Part shown: positions 1 to 9,335 of the stretch, in pieces
Layout: each line of letters begins with the position of its first letter
Position numbering within the stretch: the first letter of the stretch is position 1
NCBI GenBank assembly: GCA_002842215.1
Contig: PHCC01000011.1
Location: 1-64,000, forward strand
Length of the DNA: 64,000 nucleotides
Direction: 5' to 3'
Source: Betaproteobacteria bacterium HGW-Betaproteobacteria-9
Lineage (GTDB): Bacteria; Pseudomonadota; Gammaproteobacteria; Burkholderiales; Burkholderiaceae_C
Translations under genes and position numbers: made by a program
Notes under the pieces: generated by a model
Database searches by the model: none
What the model was told of the DNA's origin: nothing
The model's input: the letters and a program-made list of their open reading frames with translations, nothing else

Positions 1-729
<729 letters not shown>

Positions 730-791
730 GAGATCGGTTCCTGAATAAACGTGGCGTGAACCTGTTGTTCACGCGCTTGTTATGTTTACTG

Positions 792-809
792 ACCCATGCG
801 CCAATGGGT
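792..809. promoter_or_regulatory. Short inverted repeat upstream of the adhesin gene
   Basis: ACCCAT and ATGGGT form perfect 6-bp arms around a 6-bp centre, 63 bp upstream of the adhesin start codon, in the gap of about 290 bp between the adhesin and hipB. It could be an operator or a hairpin in the 5' leader. No convincing -10/-35 pair was seen next to it. The rest of 730-931 shows no gene. Confidence 0.3.
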
Positions 810-931
810 TTCATTCCCGCCTGTCAACTTCTGCGCGAGCCCGCCATCGCGTGCGAAGTTGCACGAAACCCTCTCCACCGCAGAGGCACAAGAAGCCGGG
901 CATGAGGCTTGGGCAGATCCCCGTGCTTGGA

Positions 932-1004
932 CTGATATTTTGAATTTATTCGTTTTGGATGTATAAGTTATTTACTCGTTTTGAGCGTAAATTAAAAATA
1001 TCAG
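932..1004. promoter_or_regulatory. Long AT-rich inverted repeat upstream of hipB (candidate HipB operator)
   Basis: The arms at 932-947 (CTGATATTTTGAATTT) and 989-1004 (AAATTAAAAATATCAG) are inverted copies matching at 15 of 16 positions, separated by 41 bp that contain two direct CGTTTTG copies. The right arm ends 14 bp before the preferred hipB start. HipB-type antitoxins repress their own operon by binding palindromes upstream, so this is the best candidate operator region. It does not match the E. coli HipB site. Confidence 0.55.
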
Positions 1005-1018
1005 AACTGAGACTGATC

Positions 1019-1312
1019 ATGAAACACCTTCTTCTGTCGGCACTCCAGTTGGGGCAGCTGTTGAAGTCCGCGCGCAAGCGCATGCATCTCAACCAGCAGG
1101 AACTGGGGGCCCGTGTCGGGCTGAGCCAGGCGCGCATCTCCATGATGGAGCGGGAGCCCCACACCATCGGGGTTGACCAGTTGCTGACACTGTTGAGCGT
1201 GCTCCAGTTAGAGCTCGTGGTTCAAGACCGGCTGACCACCGATCGGACGGTGACGCCAAAAACCGGCGAAGCCGCCACATCTGGCAAACCCAGCAAAGAC
1301 GTGGAGTGGTGA
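1019..1312 (+). CDS. hipB: HipB-like helix-turn-helix antitoxin
   Basis: A protein of about 97 aa with a Cro/C1-type helix-turn-helix: LGQLLKSARKRMHLNQQELG, then RVGLSQARISMMER. The HTH occupies about residues 10-65, and the tail is short and polar. It should bind operator DNA and neutralise the HipA kinase encoded next door. The hipA start follows the stop codon with one base between, so the two are almost certainly co-translated. An ATG at 959 in the same frame would add 20 residues, but it lies inside the AT-rich inverted repeat, so the ATG at 1019 is preferred. The HTH call is strong; the name follows from the HipA neighbour. Confidence 0.85.
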   Translation: MKHLLLSALQLGQLLKSARKRMHLNQQELGARVGLSQARISMMEREPHTIGVDQLLTLLSVLQLELVVQDRLTTDRTVTPKTGEAATSGKPSKDVEW

Positions 1313-1313
1313 G

Positions 1314-2657
1314 ATGGGCCGTGCATCACACCAACGCGCCCTGGAGGTCTGGGCCAATGGCGAACATGTGGCCACCTGGCGTCTGCCCTCCCGAGGGCCC
1401 ATGGAGCTTGTTTACGCCGAGCGCTGGCTAGCCTCCTCACGCGCCAGGCCGCTGTCACTGTCGCTCCCCTTGGGCGTTGGAGGTTCGGTTCTGTCAGGGA
1501 GTCGGGTCGAGAATTTCTTTCGCAACCTGCTGCCCGACAGTGAAGCCATCCGTCGGCGCATGGCCAGCAGGTTCAGGGTGGCCACACCGGACGCCTTTGA
1601 CCTGCTGGAGGCGGTGGGGCGGGACTGCGTAGGCGCCTTGCAGCTTCTGCCGCCTGGGATGGAGCCGGTGGGTTTCAACCAGGTGCAGGCGCAGCCTCTG
1701 AGTGAGCGAGAGGTGGCCGAGCATCTTCGGCGCACCGTGACTTCTGCCAGTCTGGGTTCTCCGCCGGCGATGGATGACTTCCGGATCTCCCTCGCTGGGG
1801 CTCAGGAGAAGTCCGCGCTGCTCTGGTTCGATGGCCGCTGGTGCCTGCCTCACGGAGCCACCCCAACCACCCACATCATGAAGCTGCCCTTGGGGACGGT
1901 CGGCCAGGCGGTCAACGTGGACATGTCGACCTCCGTGGAGAACGAGTGGTTGTGCGCCAGCATCCTGCGCGCCTACGGGCTGGACGTCGCACCATCAACG
2001 ATGGGAACGTTCGAGGACCAAAAGGTGCTCATCGTTGAGCGCTTCGACCGACGCTGGGCGCCTGACAGGTCGTGGATTCTGCGTCTCCCACAGGAAGATT
2101 TCTGCCAGGCCAATGGTCTGCCACCCACCATGAAATACGAAGTGGACGGGGGGCCTGGGTTTGGTGCGATTGCCGAGCAGCTGACTCAGAGCACCGAGGC
2201 GGAGAAAGACCGCAACGATTTCCTGACCAGCCAGGTGCTCTTCTGGATGTTGGCCGCCATCGATGGCCACGCCAAAAATTTCAGCATCCGGCTGCTGCCG
2301 CTGGGCCGCTATCAGCTCACACCCCTCTACGACGTCTTGTCCGCGTGGCCCGTGGTAGGGAAGGGGCGCGTCAAGTGGTCCAAGCAAAAACTCACCATGG
2401 CCATGGCCGTCGAGGGCACCAACCGGCACTACCACTGGTGGCAGATTCAGCGTCGTCACTTCAACCACATGGCGCGCAAGCATGGCTACAGCCAGGGCGC
2501 CGAGGCCCAGATTCAGCACCTTGTTGAGGCGACTCCCCGGGTCATTCAGACCGTGAGCAGGCAACTGCCAGCCGACTTTCCCCCCTCTCTGGCGGACGCC
2601 ATATTCAAGGGGCTGACTGCTTCTGCGTTGGCGCTTTCGCAGATGCCCGAGACCTGA
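1314..2657 (+). CDS. hipA: HipA-family serine/threonine kinase toxin
   Basis: A 447-aa protein, close to E. coli HipA (440 aa). The N-terminal 110 residues fit the HipA N1 subdomain. The kinase core shows SLAGAQEKSALL (the HipA loop that carries the autophosphorylated Ser), a Lys strand (HIMKLPLG), VERFDRRW, LPQEDFCQA, the catalytic DGHAKNFSI and the metal-binding LTPLYDVLSA. Known HipA kinases phosphorylate glutamyl-tRNA synthetase and induce persistence; the target here is not shown by the sequence. All core motifs are intact, so the toxin looks active. The gene ends one base before the stop codon of the convergent repeat-protein gene. Confidence 0.95.
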   Translation: MGRASHQRALEVWANGEHVATWRLPSRGPMELVYAERWLASSRARPLSLSLPLGVGGSVLSGSRVENFFRNLLPDSEAIRRRMASRFRVATPDAFDLLEAVGRDCVGALQLLPPGMEPVGFNQVQAQPLSEREVAEHLRRTVTSASLGSPPAMDDFRISLAGAQEKSALLWFDGRWCLPHGATPTTHIMKLPLGTVGQAVNVDMSTSVENEWLCASILRAYGLDVAPSTMGTFEDQKVLIVERFDRRWAPDRSWILRLPQEDFCQANGLPPTMKYEVDGGPGFGAIAEQLTQSTEAEKDRNDFLTSQVLFWMLAAIDGHAKNFSIRLLPLGRYQLTPLYDVLSAWPVVGKGRVKWSKQKLTMAMAVEGTNRHYHWWQIQRRHFNHMARKHGYSQGAEAQIQHLVEATPRVIQTVSRQLPADFPPSLADAIFKGLTASALALSQMPET

Positions 2658-2658
2658 A

Positions 2659-4299
2659 TCAGCCCAGCAGGCCACCCAGCAGAGCACCGCCTTCTTCGTC
2701 CGTTGGCGCCTGCACCAGCGGCAGCGTGCCCCCCGTCAGGTCGGACACCAGCGGCAGTTCGGACACCACATCGCCCACGACCGGCAGGTCGGAGGCCAGG
2801 TTCTCAACAACGTCCGTCACCGAACCCAGATCGGTCAGCCCGTCGAGCAGGCTCTGCGGCTGCTCCACCACCCCCGAGAGGGTGTCGATCAGGGAAGCAT
2901 CTACACCACCGGACAACAGGTCGGTCACCGGCTCCAGCAGGCTGCCGGCATCGCCCAAACCGCCACCGGACAGCAGATCCGTCACAGGTTCCAGCAGGCT
3001 GCCGGCATCACCCAGACCACCACCCGACAGCAGATCCGTCACCGGCTCCAGCAGGCTGCCGGCATCACCCAGACCACCACCCGACAGCAGATCCGTCACA
3101 GGCTCCAGCAGGCTGCCCGCATCGCCCAGTCCGCCACCCGACAGCAGGTCCGTCACCGGCTCCAGCAGGCTGCCCGCATCGCCCAGGCCACCGCCCGACA
3201 ACAGATCCGTCAACGGCTCCAACAGGCCACCGGCATCGCCCAGGCCACCCGTCGAACCCAGCGCGTCCAGCAGGTTGTCCACGGTGCCTGTCACGACCTC
3301 GCCGACCACGTCCACGACGTCGCCCACCAGCTCGGTGGTTTCGCCCAACACGTCTTCGACCACGCCCACCACCTGCTCCACCCCGTCCACCAGGGTTTCG
3401 GGCAGATCGCCGGGGGAGGTCAGCAGGTCTTCCACCACGTTGCCGAGCAGATCGGTCACGCCGTCGACCGCACCGACCACCGTCTCCACCACGTCCGTGG
3501 TCTGGTCCAGCACCTCGACCACGCCATCCACCACCGGCGCGACCACACCCGGCAACAGACCCACCAGGTTCTCGACCGGCGGCAGCACTCCGGCCACCAC
3601 GTCCTGAACCGGGGCGGTCACCGGCGCCAGGGTTTCCGGCGCGTTGACCACCGGCGACCCATCCGGTTCGCTCGTCGTCCCGCCCGACACGGTCGAGGTC
3701 AGCACATCCACCACCCCCAGACCAGTTTCCTGACCCAGGACCGGCGACGCCACTTCGGCCGCGTGCGGCACCAACCCATCCAGGGTATCCAAGGGCAGCT
3801 GGCCGTCGGTCAGACCGGCCAACACCCCCGAGACCCCCGCCAGGCTGGTGATGTCCAGGGCATCGGGCAGCTGGGCATCCAGCACCTGCAGGTCGTCCAG
3901 CAGCGTGGTCAGCGACTCCAGGCCCAGCGCCTCCAGCGGCAAGCCGTCCTGCGACGACACCCCCGCCACCAGCTCGTTGACCAGGGTCTGCGCCTGGCCC
4001 AGCAGGTCCGACCAGGGCAGCGCTTCGGCCTCGCCCTGCAGGGCGCTCAGCAACCCCGGCGGCAAGCCGCTGGACAGCGAAGCGAGCGCCGGCTCCAGAT
4101 TCAGCAGATCCATGGACAGCGCGTCCAGCGCCAGCTTGGCCGGCGAAAGCGTCGGGAAGCCCTGGGCCGACTGCTCCTGCACCAGCAGCAACGCCGACAC
4201 CAGACCCAGGCTGTTGATCAGGCCGGACCCGAGCAACTCGTCGCCGAACTCGTCAAGCAGCTGGGCGTCAGCGCCCGCGATAGGAAGTACATCACTCAT
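2659..4299 (-). CDS. Repeat-rich Gly/Leu/Val/Asp protein next to the type I secretion genes, function unknown
   Basis: About 546 aa, acidic, without Cys or aromatic clusters. The N-terminal 130 residues are leucine-rich. A middle part (about 215-350) is built of Val-Val-Asp/Gly-Val runs. Six near-identical 19-residue units with LLEPVTDLLSGGGLGDAG follow, and the tail ends GGALLGGLLG. There is no Sec signal peptide. The gene starts 42 nt after the tolC stop codon and is probably in the exporter operon, so the product may be exported by it or act with it; that is inference. Annotation pipelines may call such proteins collagen-like, but there are no Gly-X-Y triplets. An ATG at 4311 or a TTG at 4314 are other possible starts. 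I do not recognise a named family. Confidence 0.75.
   Translation of the reverse strand: MSDVLPIAGADAQLLDEFGDELLGSGLINSLGLVSALLLVQEQSAQGFPTLSPAKLALDALSMDLLNLEPALASLSSGLPPGLLSALQGEAEALPWSDLLGQAQTLVNELVAGVSSQDGLPLEALGLESLTTLLDDLQVLDAQLPDALDITSLAGVSGVLAGLTDGQLPLDTLDGLVPHAAEVASPVLGQETGLGVVDVLTSTVSGGTTSEPDGSPVVNAPETLAPVTAPVQDVVAGVLPPVENLVGLLPGVVAPVVDGVVEVLDQTTDVVETVVGAVDGVTDLLGNVVEDLLTSPGDLPETLVDGVEQVVGVVEDVLGETTELVGDVVDVVGEVVTGTVDNLLDALGSTGGLGDAGGLLEPLTDLLSGGGLGDAGSLLEPVTDLLSGGGLGDAGSLLEPVTDLLSGGGLGDAGSLLEPVTDLLSGGGLGDAGSLLEPVTDLLSGGGLGDAGSLLEPVTDLLSGGVDASLIDTLSGVVEQPQSLLDGLTDLGSVTDVVENLASDLPVVGDVVSELPLVSDLTGGTLPLVQAPTDEEGGALLGGLLG
2911..3252 (-). repeat. Six tandem 57-bp repeats inside the repeat protein
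   Basis: Units begin at 2911, 2968, 3025, 3082, 3139 and 3196, each encoding 19 residues of the form LLEPVTDLLSGGGLGDAGS. The unit at 3196 is the most diverged (Leu for Val, Gly for Ser), and it is the most N-terminal in the protein. The strong nucleotide identity of the inner units points to recent duplication and possible copy-number variation between strains. Confidence 0.95.
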
Positions 4300-4340
4300 T
4301 GGCATCACCATCAAATGTTTGGAAGGTGTCAGCTACACCC

Positions 4341-5912
4341 TCACCAACTACCCGCCGGTACTTCAAATGGTTTCACATCAAAGCGGAAAAAAGTCACATT
4401 CGATGCCGAGGCTGTCGCCACCGACCCCAAAACAGGCCCCGGCAAGACCCTGAGGCCGATCCGGAACGAGGGCAGGCCGGCCAGCGTGGCGGGCGCCAGG
4501 CGCCCCTGTTTCTGGGCCGGCGCCGAAACCCGTGCCGCGGTCAGCCGGTGGCGCACGTCGCTGCGGTAGTCCTCGCCGGTGAACAGGGTCATCAGCCACG
4601 GCAGCTCCTGCCCCTCCTCGGGCAGCAGGCGACCGGTGTCCCCGGCCAGCTCCACTTCCCCCACGCGCATGTCATAAATGGCCTGCACCCAGTCGATCAG
4701 GGTGTTGTTGGCCTCCACCTGCGCATCCAGCAGGGCCAGCGTCGTCTCCCGCCCGGCCTGGTTGAGCTTGCGCCGCGCATCGACCACCGCGCCGGACTCG
4801 CCCGCCGCCGACGACAACAAGGTCAGGCGCTGCCCCGACAACAGCTGCCGCTGCCAGCCCGACAGCGTTTTCTGCCGCAACTCGCGCACCAGGGTCGCCA
4901 GCTTCTGCTCCTCGGTCTCCAGCCGGCTGATCGAACGCTCCACCCGGGCCGACGCCTCCAGCGCCGCCGACGAGCCCATGCTGACCTGCAAACCGACGCG
5001 CGCCTTTTCCGAAAAACCGCCCGGGTACTCGTAGCGCTTGATGAAGGTCAGGTCCACCGCCGGGTAGCGTGCGCTTTCTTCGGCCTCCAGGTCGGCCCGC
5101 GCCTGGTCCACATTCAGCCGCTGCGCCCGCAGGGTCGCACTGCGGTCGCTCTCGCGCGCCAGATCCGCCTGCGCCAGCGCCAGCCAAGCCTTGGGCACCT
5201 GCATCGGCGGCAGGCTGCGCAACGGCAAAGGCTCACCCAGCAGCGCATCGAGCTTGAGGCGCGCATCCTGCAAGGACTGCTCGAACTGCAAGGCCTTGTT
5301 CATGGACAGCGCCAGCCGCGAGGCCGCCACCCGCGCGTCGGTGATGCCCGCGCCGCCCAGGCGAACGCGCCGGGACTCCAGGCGTTCGAGCTCCTCCAGC
5401 GCCGCGCGCGAATCCTGCCCCACCTCCACCAGCAGCTCGTAGCGGCTCACCTGCAGGTAGGCCACGAACAACTGGCGCAGGAACTGCTCCTTGCTCTGGT
5501 CCAGCCGCATCAGCGCGCTCTGGCGGGCAAAGGCCACCGCCTGTTTTTTGGCCGTGGTTCGGCCGAAGTCCCAGACCGTGTATTTCAATGAGGCGTTCAG
5601 GCGCGAGTCCACCGAACTCGCCGGGTTGTTGCGCGACGGCGATTCCCCGTTGCTGCCCGAAACCCCCAGGTCCACCCGGGGATACGCCGCGTAATCGGCC
5701 GAATCCACGTTGGCCTCCGCCGTGCGCAGCTCGGCCCGCGCGGTCAGCACCTCGGGCGCGTTGACCAAGGCATCGGCCATGCGGCGCGCCACCACCGAGC
5801 GCGCCTCAGCGCCGTCAACCGATTGGGCCAGCGCGCGCTCCGCCCCAAAAATCGCCAGCGTCAACAGGGCGGGTGGCAACCAGCGCGGCACACGGCTCAC
5901 AGGCACAAACAT
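4341..5912 (-). CDS. TolC-family outer-membrane channel of the type I secretion system
   Basis: About 523 aa with a signal peptide (hydrophobic run, then ALA before QSVDG). The two-fold TolC pattern is visible: long coiled-coil helices rich in Ala/Leu/Arg/Glu, with the family motif KYTVWDFGRT near residue 105 and a second one with LTFIKRYEYPGG near 300. It should form the outer-membrane trimer that docks on the HlyD adaptor. The start overlaps the hlyD stop codon as TGATG; a GTG one codon upstream is possible. Comparable TolC-like proteins in LapE/TolC adhesin exporters are slightly shorter; the C-terminal 60 residues here are not family-like. Confidence 0.93.
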   Translation of the reverse strand: MFVPVSRVPRWLPPALLTLAIFGAERALAQSVDGAEARSVVARRMADALVNAPEVLTARAELRTAEANVDSADYAAYPRVDLGVSGSNGESPSRNNPASSVDSRLNASLKYTVWDFGRTTAKKQAVAFARQSALMRLDQSKEQFLRQLFVAYLQVSRYELLVEVGQDSRAALEELERLESRRVRLGGAGITDARVAASRLALSMNKALQFEQSLQDARLKLDALLGEPLPLRSLPPMQVPKAWLALAQADLARESDRSATLRAQRLNVDQARADLEAEESARYPAVDLTFIKRYEYPGGFSEKARVGLQVSMGSSAALEASARVERSISRLETEEQKLATLVRELRQKTLSGWQRQLLSGQRLTLLSSAAGESGAVVDARRKLNQAGRETTLALLDAQVEANNTLIDWVQAIYDMRVGEVELAGDTGRLLPEEGQELPWLMTLFTGEDYRSDVRHRLTAARVSAPAQKQGRLAPATLAGLPSFRIGLRVLPGPVLGSVATASASNVTFFRFDVKPFEVPAGSW

Positions 5913-7225
5913 CACGGCTCCCTGAAAGCTTCGGCACCCACCTTGAGCACCGGGCGCATGAGGTACCAGGCGAACGGCTGGTGGCCGATGATGATGTCCA
6001 CATCGGCCTGCATGCCCGGCGTCACCGGCAAGCGCGACTTGCCCAGCTCCGAGCCTTCCGTCTGCACCACCATCCTGAAATACGGCCCGGTGGCCGGGTC
6101 CTGGTCCGCATCGGCCGCGATCCGCAGCACGCGCCCCTTGAGCGAACCAAAGCGCAGAAAGTCGTAGGCACTGACCTTGATCTGGACGGGCTGGTCCACC
6201 AGCACCAGTCCGCGGTCCTTGGGGTGCAGGCGCACCTCCAGCTCGATCTCGGCGTCGGCCGGCACCACCTCCATCAGCGTCTCGCCCGGCTTGACCACCC
6301 CGCCCGACTCGGTCAGGCGCAGCCCCTTGACCACCCCGGCGATCGGCGCCACCAGCAAGGTGCGGTTGCGCTGGTCCTGGGCGCGGTGGAGTTCTTCCTC
6401 CGCCGTGGCGATCTGGCGTTCGATGGCCAGCAGCTCCTCGGAGGCCCGGCGCCGAAACCGCCCCTCCGCCTCCGCCACCTTGCCGCGCGACTCCGCCGCC
6501 GACGCCCGCGCCGCCAGCAAAGCCTGGCGCGCACCCGCCATCTCCGCCCGGTTCGACTCCAGGTCCTTGAGCGCGCGCGTGGCCTCCAGGTCAGACACCA
6601 GCTTCTCGTTCGCCAGATCCCGCGTGATGCCGTATTCGCGCTCCAGCAGCGCCGCGCGCGCCGCATGCCCTTCGATCTTGGCCTCCACCTCGCCCGCCCG
6701 GCCGTTGAACATCTCGACCTGGGCGCGGGCCGCCGCCAGCTGCCCCTGCAGCTCCAGCAGCCGGGCCTCGTGGGTCAGTTGCTCCGTGCGCGCCACCATC
6801 GGTGCCGTGTCGTCACCAAACATCTCGCTCGAAATCGCCTTGCCGCTGGCCTCGGCATCCAGCCGCAGGCGCGCCGCGTGCAGCGCCGACACCTTGGCGC
6901 TGATCTCCTCCAGATTCGGCCCCTGGGCGCCCAGCTCCATGCGCACCAGCCGCTCGCCCTCGCGCACGCTCTGCCCCTCGCGCACAAACAGCTCGCGCAC
7001 GATGCCGCCCTCCAGGTGCTGGACCGACTTCACGCGCGCCGACGGCACCACCGTGCCCGGCGCCGTCACCGACATCTCCACCGGCACGAACAAGGCCACC
7101 ACGACCAGCGTCAGCGCGACGCCCCCCACAACAGGCAGCGCCCAGCGGCGCCAGCGCGAACGGCCCGACACCTCGTGCTGTTTTCGATGCAGGGCATCGA
7201 TGACCTCCGGATGGTTTGTTTTCAT
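5912..7225 (-). CDS. HlyD-family periplasmic adaptor (membrane fusion) protein of the type I secretion system
   Basis: About 437 aa: a short cytoplasmic N-terminus, one membrane helix (WALPVVGGVALTLVVVALFV, about residues 29-48), a biotinyl-lipoyl half (VQHLEGGIVRELFVREGQ), a long coiled-coil hairpin (about 105-275), the second lipoyl half (APIAGVVKGLRL) and the conserved C-terminus GMQADVDIIIG. This is the standard HlyD/LapC layout, and it joins the inner-membrane ABC exporter to TolC. The ATG at 7225 follows the ABC stop codon by 4 nt; the longer frame from 7273 would start inside the ABC gene and is not favoured. Confidence 0.95.
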   Translation of the reverse strand: MKTNHPEVIDALHRKQHEVSGRSRWRRWALPVVGGVALTLVVVALFVPVEMSVTAPGTVVPSARVKSVQHLEGGIVRELFVREGQSVREGERLVRMELGAQGPNLEEISAKVSALHAARLRLDAEASGKAISSEMFGDDTAPMVARTEQLTHEARLLELQGQLAAARAQVEMFNGRAGEVEAKIEGHAARAALLEREYGITRDLANEKLVSDLEATRALKDLESNRAEMAGARQALLAARASAAESRGKVAEAEGRFRRRASEELLAIERQIATAEEELHRAQDQRNRTLLVAPIAGVVKGLRLTESGGVVKPGETLMEVVPADAEIELEVRLHPKDRGLVLVDQPVQIKVSAYDFLRFGSLKGRVLRIAADADQDPATGPYFRMVVQTEGSELGKSRLPVTPGMQADVDIIIGHQPFAWYLMRPVLKVGAEAFREP

Positions 7226-7229
7226 GATG

Positions 7230-9074
7230 TCAATGCAGTTCGCCCGGCACGGCCAGGCCCAGATCCGGTCCAACGACCCCCAATGAGGGCTCCAGGGGGC
7301 TCGGCGCGGCTTGGGCGCTCTTCTTCTCCGCCTTGGGCGGGCTGAAGTAGGCGCCCAGCGCCTGCACCGGCGTCATCACCTGCACATCGCCATCCCCCGA
7401 CACCGCCAGCGCCACGTCCGAGCTGGCCACCAGCTCGGCCGAATGCGTCACCACGATCACGGTCCGCATCTTCGCGATCAGCCGCAGCGAGGCGATCAAC
7501 TGCAGCTCGCTCATGTGGTCCAGGTCGTTCGTGGGCTCGTCCAGCACCAGCACCGCCGGGTTGCGCAGCAGCACCTGGGCCAGCGCGATCTTGCGGCGCA
7601 CACCCGCCGACAGCGTGCGCCCGCCTTCGCGCATCACCGTGGCATAGCCCTGGGGCAGGCGTGAAATGAAGCTGTGCACGCCCGTGAGCTTGCAGGCCTT
7701 CACGATCTGCTCGTCCGTGGTCTCGGGCGCCGCCCGGCGCAACTGGTCGGCGATCGTGCCGTCCAGGAAATAGACGTTCTGCGACAGCGTCGCGATCCAC
7801 GAAGCCGTCTCTTGGCGAGAAAACTGCTGCAGGTCGTATTCGTCGATCAACACCCGCCCCTCGTCGGGCCGGTACAGACCGGTAACCAGCTTGAGCAGGG
7901 TCGACTTGCCCACGCCGTTCTTGCCCACCACCGAATAGAACTGCGCCGGCGCCAGCGTCAGCGACACCTTCTTGAACACCGGCTCCGACTGCTCGTCATA
8001 ACGGAAGCTGACCTCGTCCAGCGTCATCGCGCCCTTGGGCCGCGGCAGCGAAACGCCCGCGCTGCCGGTCTCGCTCGGCTGGGCAAACACCGCATTGAGC
8101 CGACGCCCCGCCTCGATCGACTGGGCCAGCTGGCGCCAGGCGCCCGACAGCGTGGCGATCGGGGAGATCGCCTTGATCGCCAGCATGTTGGCCGCGATCA
8201 GGCCGCCGATCGACATCCACTGGTTGGCCACGGCCACCGCGCCCGTGGCCGTGATCACGATCGACGACGCGATCAGCAGCGAATGCGTCAGCTCCTTGGT
8301 CTCCTCCATCTCGCTGCCGCGCGAAAAGCTCTCGGCCAGCCACTGTTCGTAACCCGTTTTCCACTGCGCCGCCACCGACTCGTGCTGCGCCAGTGCCTTC
8401 ACCGACTCGCGGGCGCGGCACATCTCGGCCGTGAACATGTCCAGGCTGCGCGCCTGCTGCAGCTCGGCCACTTTGCCCTGCTTCACCTCGTCGGCAAACC
8501 ACCAGGCCATGGCCGCGAACACGCACACCATGCCCAGCACCACCGGCAACACCGGCAAAGCCACCAGCCCCACGATCACGATCGCAAACACCGCCAGGGG
8601 CAGATCAAACAGCGACTGCACCACCGGCCCCGTCAGCAAGGTGCGCACGGCGCCGACATCGCGGAACAAGGCCACCCACGACGCCGCCGGCCGGTCCTCC
8701 AGCGTTCGCAAGGGCTGGCCCAGCATCTTGTCCAGCAGCGTGGACGACAGCCCCCAGTCGATCAAGGCGCCGGCCTCGCGCAGGTTCGCCGAGCGCCGCC
8801 GCCGCAGCGTCCACTCCACGATCAGCGCCACCGCCACACCCGCCAGCAGCGCCACCAGCGTCGAAAAGCCCTGGCGGAAGATCACGCGGTCAAACACCTC
8901 CAGCGTGAAGATCGAGGGCAACAGCGCCAGCAGGCCAATCGGCGACGACAGCCAGGCCGCGCGCGCCATGCGCCGCCGGGCCTGGGCAAAGTGCTCCAGC
9001 AGCGGCTTCCCCAGGTGCTCCGGCGAAGTCAGCCGAACGGGCCGCATCCGCTCCGGCAGCAGCATTTCAATCAT
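7230..9074 (-). CDS. Type I secretion ABC transporter, permease fused to ATPase
   Basis: 614 aa: an ABC transmembrane domain with about six helices (residues 40-310), then a nucleotide-binding domain with Walker A GKNGVGKST (about 382), Q-loop LSQNVYFLDG, signature LSAGVRRKIALAQ and Walker B VLVLDEPTND, ending with the His switch VVTHS. The signature deviates from LSGGQ (LSAGV), which is unusual. No C39 peptidase domain is present, so substrates are not cleaved by it. A ribosome-binding site GGGAG lies 6 nt before the ATG. With the HlyD and TolC genes downstream it forms a complete exporter, probably for the adhesin at the left edge and perhaps for the repeat protein. Confidence 0.95.
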   Translation of the reverse strand: MIEMLLPERMRPVRLTSPEHLGKPLLEHFAQARRRMARAAWLSSPIGLLALLPSIFTLEVFDRVIFRQGFSTLVALLAGVAVALIVEWTLRRRRSANLREAGALIDWGLSSTLLDKMLGQPLRTLEDRPAASWVALFRDVGAVRTLLTGPVVQSLFDLPLAVFAIVIVGLVALPVLPVVLGMVCVFAAMAWWFADEVKQGKVAELQQARSLDMFTAEMCRARESVKALAQHESVAAQWKTGYEQWLAESFSRGSEMEETKELTHSLLIASSIVITATGAVAVANQWMSIGGLIAANMLAIKAISPIATLSGAWRQLAQSIEAGRRLNAVFAQPSETGSAGVSLPRPKGAMTLDEVSFRYDEQSEPVFKKVSLTLAPAQFYSVVGKNGVGKSTLLKLVTGLYRPDEGRVLIDEYDLQQFSRQETASWIATLSQNVYFLDGTIADQLRRAAPETTDEQIVKACKLTGVHSFISRLPQGYATVMREGGRTLSAGVRRKIALAQVLLRNPAVLVLDEPTNDLDHMSELQLIASLRLIAKMRTVIVVTHSAELVASSDVALAVSGDGDVQVMTPVQALGAYFSPPKAEKKSAQAAPSPLEPSLGVVGPDLGLAVPGELH

Positions 9075-9098
9075 CGTGAACTCCCTTTTTTTTGTTTT

Positions 9099-9335
9099 CT
9101 AGGACCCGGCAGCCGGGTCGCCCGTGCTTTGATCGGTCGGCTGGTCGGCATTCTCCAGCCGCCGCCTGGCCTCGTTCAGCAAGATGCGCAGCCTGGCCGC
9201 GCGCTCGGCGGCCTGCGGGTCCTGCGCCAGGAGGCGCTCCCGGGCCTGCGCGTCTTCGCGCACCCGCTCCATCAGCTCGTTCATGGCCTGCTTCAGCGCC
9301 TCGCCGTCGGCGCCCGGGTCGGGTACCTGGTTCAT
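9099..9335 (-). CDS. Small charged helical protein coupled to a sigma factor gene
   Basis: 78 aa, rich in Arg, Glu, Ala and Gln, predicted as almost all helix (MNELMERVREDAQARERLLA, then RLRILLNEARRRLEN). It has no membrane segment and no Cys pair, so it is not an obvious anti-sigma factor of the membrane or zinc type. Its ATG overlaps the sigma stop codon by 4 nt, implying translational coupling and a joint role. The ABC exporter starts 24 nt downstream. The function is not known; a sigma partner or regulator is a guess from position. Confidence 0.7.
   Translation of the reverse strand: MNQVPDPGADGEALKQAMNELMERVREDAQARERLLAQDPQAAERAARLRILLNEARRRLENADQPTDQSTGDPAAGS

Noticed and set aside
2659-4299. 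Collagen-like protein
   Set aside because: There are no Gly-X-Y triplets; the repeats are 19-residue LLEPVTDLLSGG units.
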